A DNA stretch of 64,000 nucleotides from Strigamia acuminata (GCA_949358305.1 OX442319.1:2542001-2606000), one strand, 5' to 3'. Shown: positions 34,609 to 48,666, numbered from the stretch's first letter. Numbers and translations are program-made. The notes: generated by a model from the sequence alone, not told the origin.

Positions 34609-34990
34609 AGTGTATGTGCGCTGAAAAATGCAACGAAAGTTTGGAGTTTTCGCGAATTAGTGAATTACTGTACGCAGTACATTCCGAACTTTGCTTCAAT
34701 TGCACAGAGTCATTGCAAAGCATTGTGACACAAAGATGTTACATTTAGTTGGGAATCACAAAAAAAGGCGTTTACAGCTCTCAAGGAACGTGCAGAGCGG
34801 AGACTCCAGCTTTCTTCTAAAAGATATCGAGACATGTTACCAGTTGATTAGTGGATCGTCTTAGTCTTAAGTTAGTCCAACGTCAAAAGACAGTTTGAAG
34901 AAGCTGATAGCTTTTGCAAGTCGCACATTATTGCAAGTGGAATGGTGATTGACAAAAACCGACAAAGAAGCATTGGCAGTGAGAAGTTCC

Positions 34991-37360
34991 TATACTCGAT
35001 TTGCACTCAAAAAGGCACATCACAATGTGTACTCCCATTGGTCGAGCCAGTTTACTACTAACTCCAGACTGTATACTACTACTAGGAGAAGTAGTTTTGT
35101 TTTTTATTTATTGTTGTGATTGTTATGACTAATTTAGTTTATGTTATTTTGATTTTATTTAATAAAAAATGTTATTTCCATCATTAAAATGAAGTTTCAC
35201 ACATTAAAAAATGTCAAACTTATGTTTGTTGTGTTTATTGCTTACATCGTCTGGAAGTTTGAATTTTAGGCCGTTGCCTAGGCAATCGATTACAATAGGT
35301 GCATTCAAAGTCAAATGAATTATTTGACTGAAATGACTGATTTGACTGAAATGACTTACAGTCACAGGAAATGATGCAATTTACATCATCAGATGATAAT
35401 CGAAATTTGACAAATCATAATCTGCTTATTTTCATGATTTTTTACAAGCTTTTCAAGACTTTTCACCCAGTTTTTGACAATTTTTGACGATTTTTACGCA
35501 GTTTTTGACAATTTTTACGGAAGCTTTCGCGATTTTTACCCAGTTTGTCACGATTTTTACCCTTTTCACCCAGTTTTTCATAATTTTACACGATTTTTAC
35601 CCTGTTTTCATTATTTTACACCATATTTACCGAGTTTTTCACGATTTTACACGATTTTTATCGTTTTTCACGATTTTACACCATATTTACCGAGTTTTTC
35701 ACGATTTTTATCTTGTTTTTCACGGTTGTTTGCGATTTTTACCCAGTTTTTCATGATTTTACCTAGTTTTTAATGATTTATTTTATCCATTTTTACATAT
35801 ATAAAAAATATGTTTTAAAATGTGTTAAAAAGCATTTTTTTTTAAAAAATAAATATTTACTAAATAGCACCCATCTATTTTTTGATATTTACAGAAAGGT
35901 ATTCATTTATTTAAAAAGTATTTAATATATTCACAAAAAATAAACTTACTTTAATATATTCACAAAAAAATTAACATATTTTATTTAATTTATTTAATTT
36001 AATTTAATTTAATCCAATATAAGTTGATTACTAAAAAATTAACTCTTTATAAAAATAAAAATATTAATGTTGAAAAAGTACTATTTTCACTAAAAAAATC
36101 CACTGCCCAGTGGAAATGCTCAAAACATAAATTACATGCAAACGAGGTTCAATGTTTGCAGGTTAGTAGCGCTCTTATAAGTAGGTTAGTAAAATGCTAA
36201 CACAACACTAAGCTAGTTTACAATAATATGAATAAATTCAAAAATAAATTCAAAAATAAATTCAACAATTCAAATTAATCAAGAAAATCAAGAAAATCTT
36301 CAAAAATGATGTTTTCAAGAAGTTGAAAGGTTTGTGAAGTCATCTGGTGCACTTCACGCGCTTTTCCTTGAAAATCTGGTCCAAAATATCCATAATTCTA
36401 CTGGTTGAAATATCCGAAACAATCCACACACTTTACGTGTATTTTTCTGGTCAAAATGTCCGAAATTCGAAATTTTCGCTGGTCTATGGTGTCCAAATCG
36501 ATTCCCACACTTCACGTGTGTTTTCCTCTCGAAATTTGGGTCTTAAAAACGTCCAAAAACATGCAAAACGTTCAGAAAATGCCTTGCACGAGTCCAAATG
36601 ATACAAATCGTCGTCTGGGCGCTTGTGCTGCACGTCCTTCGCGAACGTTTCGGCGACGTTCCTCGTTCCTCGCGAACGTCCGTGCGACGTTCCTCGTCGA
36701 TTAGCGGTTGACGCCGCGAACGTGTCGAAAATGTGCGGCCCTGAAAATCGTATGATCGGCGTGCGCTCGAAAACATAAATTTGTGTTTAAAAATGTCAGC
36801 AATTACTAACCTTGCTTTTGCCTAAGTATGGCTGTTCAGCTAGGTAATGAGCACTGCTCATTTCTTGAGTCCTTGACCAGTTTCTTGCTGGATTCCTCTT
36901 TTCATGATAGACTGACTGGGGGCATCCATCTTGAATGACTTATTCCAGTGGCCAAATAAGTCATGTGCTCAGCCATGATTGGAAGAATTTTTCCATCAGC
37001 CACTTATTGATAAGTCATGATTGGAGTGACTTATCAATAGGCCACTTATTGCAATTGAATTATCTTTTCAGTGATGTAAATTACATCATTTCCTGTGGCT
37101 GGTAAGATATTTCAGCCACATCAGCCAAATAATTGTTCACTTTGTATGGAGTTTAACCAAATGACTTACATGAATTATTGATAATTCAGATTATGATAAG
37201 TCAAATTTGGATTTTAACTGTGAATGCACCTAGTGTCTGTACATTGTAATGCAATTCTGGTGTTTGGGTCTACTTTTCCGGATCACTACACCAGTAAACT
37301 GGCTCGACCAATGGGAGTACACATTGTGATGTGCCTTTTTGAGTGCAACTCGAGTATACT
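34991..37360. mobile_element. TATACTC-family MITE split by a nested element
   Basis: Ends TATACTCGATTTGCACTCAA and TTGAGTGCAACTCGAGTATA, arms through CTCCCATTGGTCGAGCCAG. The middle is interrupted at 35297-37232 by a TAGGTGCATTC element; without it the MITE is about 430 bp like its relatives. Confidence 0.8.
35297..37232. mobile_element. Nested TAGGTGCATTC element (1.9 kb)
   Basis: Ends TAGGTGCATTCAAAG and TGTGAATGCACCTA, subterminal AAATTTGAC/GTCAAATTT words in both arms. The interior has a degenerate TTTTTCACGATTTTTACC array (35465-35770), AT-rich DNA and a GC-rich stretch with CGAACGT words (36600-36730). No transposase frame seen. Confidence 0.7.
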
Positions 37361-37419
37361 TTATTATTTCAATGATCCGGGTTTTACTCAATATTATACT
37401 AACAAGTAAGAATACCTAA

Positions 37420-38760
37420 GTAAATTGTTGTTGAGATGCCACGTGGGACTTCTAATCAGCAGTCTTAGTTTGTCTAGGGGAATAATGTAACTTACACAAA
37501 GTTAAAATAATATACAATTGTTTTAATTGGTCACAAAATTAATAAATACAAAACAAAATGATAAAATGAAGTGGCGGGAAACGTCTTTTTGGTGTTGGCA
37601 CCATACTCACGATTACTGTCTTACGATGTTGACGCTTGAGCACCGATTTATATGGAGCACTCTCCACACAGAAATCCTCTCAAACCACACAAAATTGTTT
37701 CTAGCAGCGATGGATGGTCTGGTCGTTTTGTCTGTTTTTGTTTCTGAACTTTTTATTGCGCTTCTAATAAATTGTTTTAAAGTGTTTTTTGCCTTGATTG
37801 TTTAAGAAGAGAATCTTTGTGTTTCAGTTTCTTTTTAATTTAGTTTTTAAGTGAGAGTTTGGTTTTTAACTTGTTTTATTGTTTACAAAAATGTTTGATT
37901 GCAATCTTTGGAATTTGATGTTATCATTACTCTCGACACCATTGTTGTAATCTTGTTCCCAGACGTGTTGTTCCTGAAAAGGTTTTTACTGTTAGTTTTT
38001 AATATTCCTTATTATAAAATTCACTTTGCAATGTTTAACTGTTTTTAAATACAATTAGAATGTTTCGTTTTCTTTAAATTCAACTCAAATGGTTTATTTT
38101 TTCGTGCCAAGTATTTTTGGAGTGTTGTGATTGGTCAAGACGTTCGGGGGTCTTTTATCTTAATTTTGGGTTTTCTTAACAATTTGTTTAAGTGTTTTCT
38201 CGTGCTACAGGCCTTCGAGAGCGTTTTGATGGGTTCAGTTAACCACGAAAAGTTGATTTTGTGCTATTTTTGGGTTTTGAAAGCGTTAGGCTTATTTCAG
38301 CAAAAAATGCTTGCTGCTACGGATTTTTATTTGGCCCAGTCTTGTTTTTTACACAGTTTTGCCTGTTTATTTTGTAGTTCCTCATTTTTCAACAATGTAA
38401 CTGTATGTTCCTTTTTGCGCGTGCAATTGTTATGCACGTGTCTTTGTATTCTTGGCATTCCAGTTGCCACACTTCAGTTTGTAACTGATTAAAGCAGATG
38501 TGTTTGTATTTGCTCGTCTCTTATTTCGTTTCAACAATGGGAAGAGAGGAGTAGGAGTTTCCATTTTCTTCCAGGTGAGGAGAACAGACACAGCAACCGC
38601 CATCTTTCCCACTGCTCTACACGGGAGTACTACAACCTTGCACTATACGATCTTCAGAGTTGCTAGGGAGCAACTGCTATCCAACTCCACCGTGGTGACC
38701 ACATCAGAGGTGGCGCTGTGAACAAAATAGAGGCTTTGATTACTTTTAGTTACCAAAGCA
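37420..38760. other. Unassigned block with CTAGGGG motif
   Basis: Starts near a TTTGTCTAGGGG word shared with other LTR-like repeats. It contains a 121-codon open frame (38127-38492, plus strand) that is hydrophobic and Cys-rich without recognisable domain; I do not call it a gene. Confidence 0.3.
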
Positions 38761-38769
38761 AGGAACGCT

Positions 38770-39730
38770 ACTCTGTATAATGAATACAGATTAGCAGGGA
38801 GTTTTGATTCTTCCAATACCACGGATCACACATAGCAATGTTTGAGCATAAGTTTGAACGCGGTGTGGAGTTGTTGGAAGTCAGATCAAGAGTGATTAGA
38901 GTGCGCCAAAACGATTTGGTCCATTCTAGATTCTGCTCAGGAAAGCTGTGCAGAACCACAAAATAAGCTAATTGCATGCAACCGTTTGACAGCTGCATGC
39001 AAACCTCAGGGCAGGCGGGAGCAAAGGGGAGAGAAACTCCTCCCACAATCTATACCAAGTTGAGACATAAAAAGATGCGCCTTACAGCACACATGGTAAA
39101 AACATCTGGCGCTGTGTTAAGGGATATATTCTGACTTCAAGTATATCAAAAGAGTGAATAAAATGTAATTTTATAGAAATAATACTTTACCTTCTCACTA
39201 GTTAATTTAGAAATATGGTGAGCACTCAGAGGTGTACTTTTGAGGTCACCATATTTAATAGGAATGAAATTCCAACTAACCATAAGGCATAAGAAATGCT
39301 TTACTCAGTTAAATCATAGTCATCCGCAAGAATTGAAAGATGGTTACTATGCCTTCAGCCGTATGAGTTTGTAATTCGACATACAGTAAGAGTTGAAAGT
39401 TGTAGGCGTAACAGGGGTTTTCATAATGGAAAAGTACAGTCGTAGTGATAAAAATCTTCCCAGTCCAGCTTGAACTTCACCTGCAGAATAAGCATTTTTG
39501 GCTGTATTCACCAGGTAGTGCAAAAACTCACTGATATGTTGTGACAAATTGACATTTAAATGATGTGACACAATCATCAGATACAAATGATGCGCGCGTG
39601 CTACACTATCTAGCATACAATGGACTGTACTTTTCAGCAGGCAGCAAGTGTGTTTGGAAATCTAACAACGCCACCAATCCAGCAATGGTGGCAATGTTAG
39701 GCAACTTGGCTTTGACATGAGAGCTCAACA
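38770..39730. other. Intergenic, no gene seen
   Basis: Only short frames without known motifs. Confidence 0.5.
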
Positions 39731-39737
39731 GCGATCA

Positions 39738-40122
39738 GGGCCATCTTTACCATTGGGCTAACTGGGCTGCAGCCCAGAGATGCTGGGCAGAGAGGGGCGC
39801 TGAGCAGAGAAGGGTGCCGGGCAGAGAGGGGTGCTGGGCAGAGAGGGGTGCCAGGCAGAGAGGGGTGGCGAGTAGAGAGGGGTGCCAGGCGCCTCCTACA
39901 GAGTCTTCACGAGTGTTCAAATATAAGCTGAACTTGTAGGCCCATTCCTACACATTGTTGATAGTGTGTAAAACACACGGGCGCCACAGGTCAGGGGCCG
40001 CCACCCCTAAAGATGCCTGTAAAATTTTAAATGTAAAAATAATTTTTATTTAATTACGACAAGGGACGAGGGGTGCCTGATTTTTTTAAGCCCAGTGCGC
40101 TGAAAAGTGTTAAGACGGCCCT
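39738..40122. mobile_element. CAGGGCC repeat with 18 bp internal array
   Basis: Ends CAGGGCCATCTTTACC and GTGTTAAGACGGCCCTG. Inside, about six copies of GGGCAGAGAGGGGTGCC-type units (39785-39890). Second copy at 34380. Confidence 0.65.
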
Positions 40123-41630
40123 GCAAAGACATAATCAACACAAAAATGAAGAAAATTAAATGAATAAGAACGAATAGTGCAAAATTTGATGCAAAAATTG
40201 AGACAAAAACCAATTAAAGACAGGAAAACCAAAAAAAAATCTCTTAGTTTGCTGAAAGAAAATATCATTAGTTTCCTCATAGATGGCACCACGAGAAGAT
40301 AGTTGAATTTTAAACCACCAAACTAGCACCTGAAATCACATTTTGACCACAGATGTTGTGGTGATCACAAATGTATTAATTTATATTTGAATTATCACCA
40401 CTAAAAATATTTATTAATTTTAATTTCTCTAGTTTGGCATACGCCAAACAGCCTGCTGTGTCTTGGGGGTGAAAACTCCCCAGGCACACCTCACCCCAAT
40501 TTGGCCAGGGTGAGTTACAAATTAACCGTTTTGGTGCAATACTTGTAATTCCTTTTTGTTGCACCAAAATGCACTCATTGCGCATATCTGCTGCACAGAT
40601 CCGAAGTGTGCTGAGCTCAAATTAAGAGTTTTAGCACACTCTTGATTTTCACAACACAGAGTGGATGACGACAACCTACTCCACACCATTTCCCATCATC
40701 TGCACATACTGGATCAGTCTGCTTCTGCCACCTATTGGGAGGAAAAAAAACTAGTCTGTTTTCCTCGCTGTTTTCCCATTCTTCACTTCTACAGCTCTTG
40801 CTTGTGGTGCCATCTGTTGCGGGTGCTTGAAACAAATCCGTAATGGCGTTGCATTCAAATTTGAATTCCTCACGATAGTACGGTTAACTTTCATACTTGG
40901 TATTTATAAATTCTCGTCTAAAGTACACCTTGTGCTTGATTGACTGTGGCAATTAGATCAGCACGAATCCTCTTGACAGATCTGGTGATGCAAGAAGATT
41001 CGTGCTGACCTAATTGTTCCGATAATCACTCATCACGCTTGGTATATTACTTGATAAGTATACTGTAATATGTTACTAGGTGCAGTTCACAGTGTACTTG
41101 GAGTGAAAAATGGGAACTGAGACACCTGTGGACAACCAGCTTAAAAGAAATCAATATCCAAGGAAATTATTGGTAAAAAAAATAATATGAAATAAAAATA
41201 CCGGCACAGCTCATTTTTTTTTATCTTTTTCTTCCAATTTTGTTTTATCAAATTTTCGAAGTTGGTTTAAATAATTCGATAAAGATTAAATTAAAATGCG
41301 TATATTATTAGTCCAAGTGAAAAGGTTGATAAAAATAGTCCCGATTTCAAGATACAAATGTTTTTAAAGACCCAGATTGCAATAAAATATGTCTCATCTT
41401 GCGCCGTGCCACTAAAGTGTTTATTGATCCACTGGGAGGATGAAAAAGGGAGACGGGGTCGTGTGACATTCAGACCACGTGACACCCGACGTGGAGACTT
41501 TTCCCTCTTTCCTTTCTCTCGGTTTGCAAATCCATCTGGAGCGACTAAATTCCCAGAAGGGTACATGTGCAAACTGTTGCTGCAAACCACTTTTTCAGCT
41601 TTTTCGTTTTATCCATAATGCTAGATCAAC
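40123..41630. other. Intergenic with a short hairpin
   Basis: Hairpin TTAGATCAGCACGAATC.../...GATTCGTGCTGACCTAA at about 40951-41002. No gene recognised. Confidence 0.45.
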
Positions 41631-41632
41631 AC

Positions 41633-42260
41633 TAGAGCCGGATTAAGGGGGGGACGAAGGGGGCACAACCGACCCCTTCGATTCTAAAAGCCTCCCTGGA
41701 AGACGGTACATGTACAAAATGCACATTTCCACATAAAAACGCATTTTTTTTGTCTGAAATCCATTTTTTGTCTGAAATGCAATTTTTTTTTGTCTAAAAT
41801 GCAATTTTTTTGTCCGATATGCATTTTTTTTTGTCTTAAATGCATTATTTTGTCTAAAAATGCATTTTTTTTGTCTAAAAATTGCATTTTTTTTGTCTAA
41901 AAATTGCATTTTTTTTGTCTAAAAATTGCATTTTTTTTGTCTAAAAATTGCATTTTTTTTGTCTAAAAATTGCATTTTTTTTGTCTAAAAATGCAATTTT
42001 TAATCTGAAAATGCATTTTTTAAATCTGAAAATGCATTTTTTAATTTGAAAATACATTTTTTAAATCTGAAAATGCATTTTTATAATCTAAAAATGCATT
42101 TTTTAAATCTGTAAATGCATTTTTATAATCTAAAAATGCATTTTTTTAATCTGTAAATGCATTTTTATAATCTAAAAATGCATTTTTATAATCTAAAAAT
42201 GCATTTTTATAATCTAAAAATGCATTTTTTAATCTGAAAATGCATTTTTTAAAAATTCTT
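41633..42260. repeat. Minisatellite array with TGCATTTTT core
   Basis: More than 25 imperfect units of 17-21 bp (AAAATGCATTTTTT with TTGTCT, AATCT or ATAATCT spacers), preceded by GCCGGATTAAGGGG and the ATTCTAAAAGCCTCC block that it shares with 31431-31675. Confidence 0.75.
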
Positions 42261-42438
42261 GATTTTTGAAATTAAGGGGCCCCGCGGGCCCATGGGGTCC
42301 TTCTTCTTCGCGAACACCAAGAAGAACCTATAAATGTCCTCCTGATTCGTGGGCGCTCAGTCGGAAGTGCTAGGGGTCCCCAAAAGCCTTTAACCACATT
42401 CCAAAAAGTTTACAGAATTTTTTTCCTGCTAGCCACAG

Positions 42439-42442
<4 letters not shown>

Positions 42443-42470
<28 letters not shown>
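42443..42470 (+). repeat. Poly(A) run, 28 bases
   Basis: Uninterrupted A tract. No retroposed gene or SINE head recognised to its left. Confidence 0.8.
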
Positions 42471-42473
<3 letters not shown>

Positions 42474-45400
42474 TCTGTTGAACTTGCAATCTGAAATCTA
42501 AGACTTTGATGGTTGAGGGAGCCAGTAGTGATGCATCCACCGCTGAGTAAACAACATCGGAGGGTCAGCCAAGCGGAGGTCTCCTCACCATTCGAACAGA
42601 ACGCTTGACTGAGCAATGGGCCAGCGAGCTAAAACCAAGGCGGAAGAAACTGATAAATCAAACCAGAGGGGTGGAGCACACTGACATACTAAACAATGGA
42701 TCAACAAGTCTCTCTCCCTCTCTCTCAATCTCTCTTCTTTCACTTGTGGACTTTCCTCCGTCTTGCAGGCGTAATGAGATGTTTGCCAAACGCCATCAGC
42801 ATCAGGGCTCTTTTGGCACGAGCTCGGCTTGCCAGGCAAGTGAGTGACGTAACGTCCGTTTAGCATCTTTTACGAAAACAAATTCTCCTAGCCCAAATAC
42901 CAAAGCCTAGAATAAAACGCAGAAAAAATCAGGAAAAAATGACAGAAAAAGTAATTAAAAATCAATTGGTGCATTCAAAGTTTCCGAGATGATTTGGAAA
43001 ATCGGTATCGGCGATGTTGTATAATTTGGATTTATTTACATCGACGTTATTATTATTGTACGTGCACCTGCTGGCACTAATTTGCAGCATTTTATTTGTT
43101 CTGTCGTTATAAATCAATCAATGACGTCAGTGGGTGTAAAATGATACTTGAATATTTTTTAATTTCTTGGAAAATTAGTTGTGGGTGTTTGGAACTCAAA
43201 GATGGCTGATTACAGATTTTTTTTCTTTTCTTATTTTTTATTAGAAAACGAGGGAGGGCTAATTGAAGTCTTCGGAGTAGACAGCAAAGACGAGAGGCGT
43301 CGTTCGTGTTTGTTTTGTTCGGCTTAACGCATCTCCTTCATCAGTCTAATTATTTCTTCGCACGTTCCGCGAGAAAAACAATGCACGAGGGACAATTTCC
43401 GTCAGGTGTCTTTTTTCTTATAAGTCCAAATAAAAAATCACGCCCGTAGTAAATCCTCAATTTCCAATAAATTTCCATAATAAAAAAAAAGTGTAAAATA
43501 TACAGACATTTCGCGCATTTCGAATTTTCGACGAGAAATCCCAGAAGGAAGAAAACTTATCCGAAAGCAGTCAACAGGCGTTTTATTTTATTTTATTCCA
43601 CACGTTTAGCGAGGTTAAATTCCCAAATGTAAAGTCGAGTGTCGTACATACCAAGAACCAATTAACACCACCACAATGAATCAGAACCTCGAGAGAAATG
43701 CTTTCAAGCACGATCGAAAAAAAAACGGAAGCGAAATTGAGAAAAAAGAAATGACAGTTAGCATAGGGTGTTGTAAACTCGTCAATGCGACAAGCCAATT
43801 GTTGCTGTCAAGAGAGCCATGTCAGCAGACAGAAAAACAACATCGTCTCCTGTGGTGCTCGAGTCCCCTCCCCACCCCACCCCGCCACACATCGCAAATC
43901 GATAAAGACAGAAAACGCTGCAAATAATAAAGCGCTTTCCCAACCCCAACTTTTCTTATTATTTTTAAAACCAACAAAAAATATATTTAATTCATTTCCG
44001 ACAAGTTTTCTCACATTTTTCTCGCTGAATGTCAAATAATTAGTCGGACACCATCACAAGTGTAATCGCATCAGCAAAAAGCACATCGACAACACTCATC
44101 GTCGCTTTTCTAATCGGCGCCTGCCATCTTAACGACGCCACCCCTTCGTCTACTCTACATAGGCCGTTGGACATGCTTCGTCCAACTGACCGCCACTATC
44201 TTCATGATCGCCGTCATCCGTGCGTGAGAAATGGAAGAGAATATAACGCGAGGGGTTGATGTTGATGCTGGTTGGTAACCTCTTTTATCTCCATATCCAA
44301 ATTCATTCTTCATTGTAACGATATGACACAATCTAGTGAGAAAACACAGCCCACGCGTGCTATTCAATTATCAACGCCTCCGCGGGAGAAAATAATAAGG
44401 AGGAAAAAAGGGCGCATTAGGGCACAAAGAGTTAAGACTGGTGGTAGTGCGCACCTGTCAGCTGGAGCGACTACCTTCAAACTTCAACACCCCGTTTTAC
44501 TCCGCCCGTCACTTATCCGACAGCCCTGATTTAATCGCATTAAGGCACTGGAGCAGACAAGTGCAGATGGACAAGTTGGAAAAGCGTCAGCAGCATCTAT
44601 CGAAATTAAAAAGTTTGAGCGTCACTCTCGAGAGAGCGCATCCGCACTCCCCCCTTGCGCGTGCACTAACATTTTTACATTTGACGGAGGGATCGAGACA
44701 CTCCTGGCTGCACTTGTCATTCTGATGTTTGCTCTGATAAGCTCGCTTGCTCTTGCTGTAGCGCCGAAAAAACGACGTCTGGCGGATGTTTTCACTTTTT
44801 AATGAAGGTTGTGGAGAAATATACTGCTTCTGTGTACGGTGTGGGGAATATTTCTCGGGGTAAAATTAATAGAGTTTGGGGTAGATTTAATTTTTTGTTT
44901 TGTTTAAATTGACGTTTAGTAAATGGGTTGTTGTGTTTTGTTCGAGTTGATTCCTCGTTCAAAGCAAACGGGAATCGATGAACACGAGCGAATTAGGAGA
45001 GAAAGCGAGATTGAAAGCCCCCTACGTCTGTCGTGTACAAGTGCTCTTCAAAGAGCTTTTCGATTCCACCAATCAACACGCGATACACAATCCTCAACTG
45101 TTACGATCTTAAGTTCCATCGAAAGTACGGCCACGATTGTATAATGTGTATATAATGGATACGGAAAGTTAATTCCCGAAAATAAATTGACGCAATAAAA
45201 GAGCAAAACGAAAAAAAGAAATCGAAAACTGCGATGTTATTACAGAAAGAAAAAATCGAAAAAATTACGAGGGAAAAAAATCTCGTTGTCCGAATAACTT
45301 TCCTTTCTATTAACGCCATCTGGTGCACAACTCTAGATTAAAAACGCCAATAAAATCGACAGTGTCGAGACTCGAGAGCAAAACGTTCCGAAAACATACC

Positions 45401-46990
45401 TGCAGCAAACGTAAGTCAATGCTTTTACGTTATAATACAATTCGGGCGGTAAAAAGCTTATCAGCGGAAGATATGAATGGCCTGAACATTTCAAACAGTT
45501 TGCGTCATGCCACGTAATAATGCTCGTGACTCACCCATCTCCACAGGTCCCCTTACGCCACATGCCCCTACTTTGTTACTTCCCCTATCATGCAATCAAT
45601 ATTTAAAAATGTGCTCTGTGCATTAAAGGCTGGCAATTCTTTGCAACTCAATGGCGTGGTGTTAAATAATGAGATTTTTTTTTTTACTTTGATCGTCATT
45701 TCTCGTTCTTGTAATTACGGTTTACAATAAACACATTCGTGCGTAGATCAAAATTCAAGGCAACAGTTCGACGCAATTTGTCTCCTTACACTGCAGTATT
45801 TTTCGGAGAATGTTTCGCAATTTAGAATACAAAAAAAATGTAATAGGAGGCAACCAGTCACGCGGAAGTTGATCTGAAAAGAATGAAGGGTAGTACGGTG
45901 GATCCACGGTTCCCTTTTTTATTATAAAATATGACTGTGCATGAAGCCACTCTCACACTCCGCTCGTGCATCTTCATTACAAACGGTCTCGGGGCACCTG
46001 CGCCTCATCCATTGCATCCTTCGCCCTCTTTAGAAAGATGAAAACCTCACAATGCCATCGATTACGATTTACGAATACAAGTTCTCAAAATAAATACTCT
46101 ATTAAACATTTTAGGAATTAATTTTAAAAATAATAAACGCGATCGAGTAGTTGCTCGAAAGATGACGTCAAAAGACAACAAGAGTGATTACTTTTCGAAT
46201 TTCCTGCTTTACAGCACCGCATTTGTCGCTTGCAAGACCTGGACAAACAAACGACAGATGACGCTAGTCCCACCTTCCTCACAAAAGACACACACTGGCG
46301 CAGACCACAGGGTTTGACCCCTCCGTGGTCCCCTATTTGAGACACAGATGGATACGTCACACACGTCTTGTTCGCTTTACAACCTAATTATTCCAGTTTC
46401 ATCTCCCACGTGGGTTGCTTTCACCCCAGTTCGAGGTTCGAGGCGAAACGAGGGGCCAATTAATGATTTTTAGCTGTTTCTTGCATGGCAAAAACAATAG
46501 CAACAGTTAGGTTGACATAGCCTCGTCGGCGCTTTTTCTGAAGCTAATAATTCCTAAGCAAATGTGAAACAAGCTTCGTGTAATGATCCAAGAAGCATAC
46601 TAATTAGCCAAGACAAATTGCAAAAGAAAGTGGGATTAGTTGAGTTGATGAATTTCGAGATAAAGCAAATGGGCGTGACCAACGTTGCGTTACACAAAAA
46701 TGTACAATTTATGTTTGCAAATTTAGCAATGTTTGTGCCAGTCAGGAGGAATATTGTCCTACCGTTGCACAGGATGGAATTAGTTTGTACGGTAGATATT
46801 TTTAATTGGATGATAGATTGGTAGGAAATGAGACATGTCAGACATCTTTTGTTTTTCAAGTCCTAACTTCTTAATCAACAATGCCACATAACAAATGTCA
46901 ATTGTAAAGCTGTAGAGCATTGTTTTGTTAGTAGTAATACAATACGCGATGTTTCAGTTATTCATCCGAAAGACCTTTCGACTGTACATT
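42471..46990. other. Low-repeat intergenic or intronic DNA
   Basis: Mixed composition with many CpGs, polypyrimidine TCTCTC runs (42708-42735) and no recognised coding exon. Short open frames exist but carry no known motif. Confidence 0.45.
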
Positions 46991-47029
46991 CGTGAGTGGG
47001 GACAAATACCATAGCGAGGAAAGTGCCAC

Positions 47030-47660
47030 AGTGTGAGCGGACAAACCTCTTGTGGTTAGGGGAGGACCACGAGGCACTGGACACCTCTCACGATATTAAA
47101 CGCAATTAGATGAACGCAAGTTTTAAAGTTTATGATACTTTGTTGTTTTGTTTCTGTGGAAATTAAATAATAATATTCCTTATATCGTTTTATATCGCTT
47201 GTTTAGTTTAAATGCATTATCGAATAATATCGCCAGCTAAGAATATCGCCTTAATGTTTTAATATCGAATAACGAACTCTGTACTTTGTACTTGTACTTT
47301 GACCAACCCTTCCCTAATATTATTCAGCAGAATAAAAACTCACTTGTCAGTAGTTGCTCAATCTTCAATCAACTCGGTTCTCACAGTTTCTAACTTGTTA
47401 AGAGTTATAGTGTGTTATCTCGTTTGGTTCACAAGTCACTTAATCTGGTTGGATTGGCTTTTCCCAAGGAACGTTTAAGTCCCAAAGGACTCACCCCTGG
47501 ACAGTGTATGCATGTCAGGTCGCAAGCAACCGGGTCGGTAAACACTAGCTGCTAACCATGCTGCTCCATTGTTGTGCTTATGCTATTCCTCGTTCCCCAC
47601 TGACCACTTCTACAGAGGTTACTGATGGTTTGGCAACCGTATTAGTTGAATTAGTTACCG
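47030..47660. repeat. Possible LTR-like remnant
   Basis: GGTTAGGGGAGGACCACGAGG and CTGGACACC near 47058 resemble the sequence left of the gypsy insertion (GGTCAGGGGAGAACCATGGGG...GGACAC). Followed by AATAAAAACTCACTTG and GC-richer DNA. Confidence 0.35.
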
Positions 47661-48660
47661 CTAAAGTGCGCTGCAGCATCGGGATGTTGAAATTGAACTA
47701 ATCAGGACAGAAATATATTGCGATATGAATAGATGATTGTTTATTTATAGGCTATTGATTATATTTTGTGATACATTTGATGTATCAATTTGATTGAATG
47801 TAAAGCTCATGTGAAGTTTATTCAATTGTCTTACAAGAAGATTGGATTGTGTCGTGCTACGACTTTAATGAGAATTAAATCGTGGTTTTGATTACTTTGA
47901 TATACCTGAATGATATTAATTTCAAAGATAAAAATCTTTATTTGCATAAAAATAGTTAATTGTTAACTTTGGGTCAAGTGTTCTTACTCCACCCACTTCT
48001 CACCTGTTAATTCGCGACCCCGATGTAAAATATGTTAAATAAAACACTCATGTAAATTTTCACTTACCTGATGACTGACATTTCTTCAATGAACCATTCA
48101 TATCGAGATTCATCACTTCAAACCACTTGTAAGGCACATTAAAGATTTAGCTTTATGATGTGATGGATCTGTCTGGCTTTAATTGCTTTATTAGCTGTCA
48201 GGTGAATATGAACTTGTAGCACAGATTTTTTTTATTTGCAGTGCCACATACAGGTGCGAAAAAAATCCTCCAGAGGTCAATAAAAACAATGTATATATTT
48301 ATTCTGTGTTAAAATTCCACGACTCTTTAATGCCTTGCAGCGTAAATGTAGATTTTTGTAAAACTTACACTGAGGTCAGCTCAACGCTTCCAAGGTTCTG
48401 TTGTTCTTCGTTTGCTTTACCACAGACCTAAATACATTAGACTGCAAACTGAGGGATTGTGGGTAAGAAGCGTATGCTCTTACAGGTAGTGTCAACGCTA
48501 CATTTTTCACTTCCTGTCAATATTATGGCTGCCAGAAATCAGCGTACAAACAAAATTTCCGGCGTGGCTTTGAATTGTGAGACATCACCAATCCAGATGT
48601 ATTTATTTAAATCTAACTAAGAAAAAAAATGCAAAAAGAAATGGAAAAATAAGAAAAAAC
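47661..48660. other. Intergenic, no gene seen
   Basis: AT-rich, no recognisable motif. Confidence 0.5.
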
Positions 48661-48666
48661 GGTAAA

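Noticed and set aside
35474-35773. Two overlapping frames rich in Phe and Tyr
   Set aside because: Product of a degenerate TTTTTCACGATTTTTACC array inside a MITE.
38127-38492. 121-codon hydrophobic open frame on the plus strand
   Set aside because: No recognisable domain, T-rich composition explains the Phe/Leu content, no splice or promoter context.
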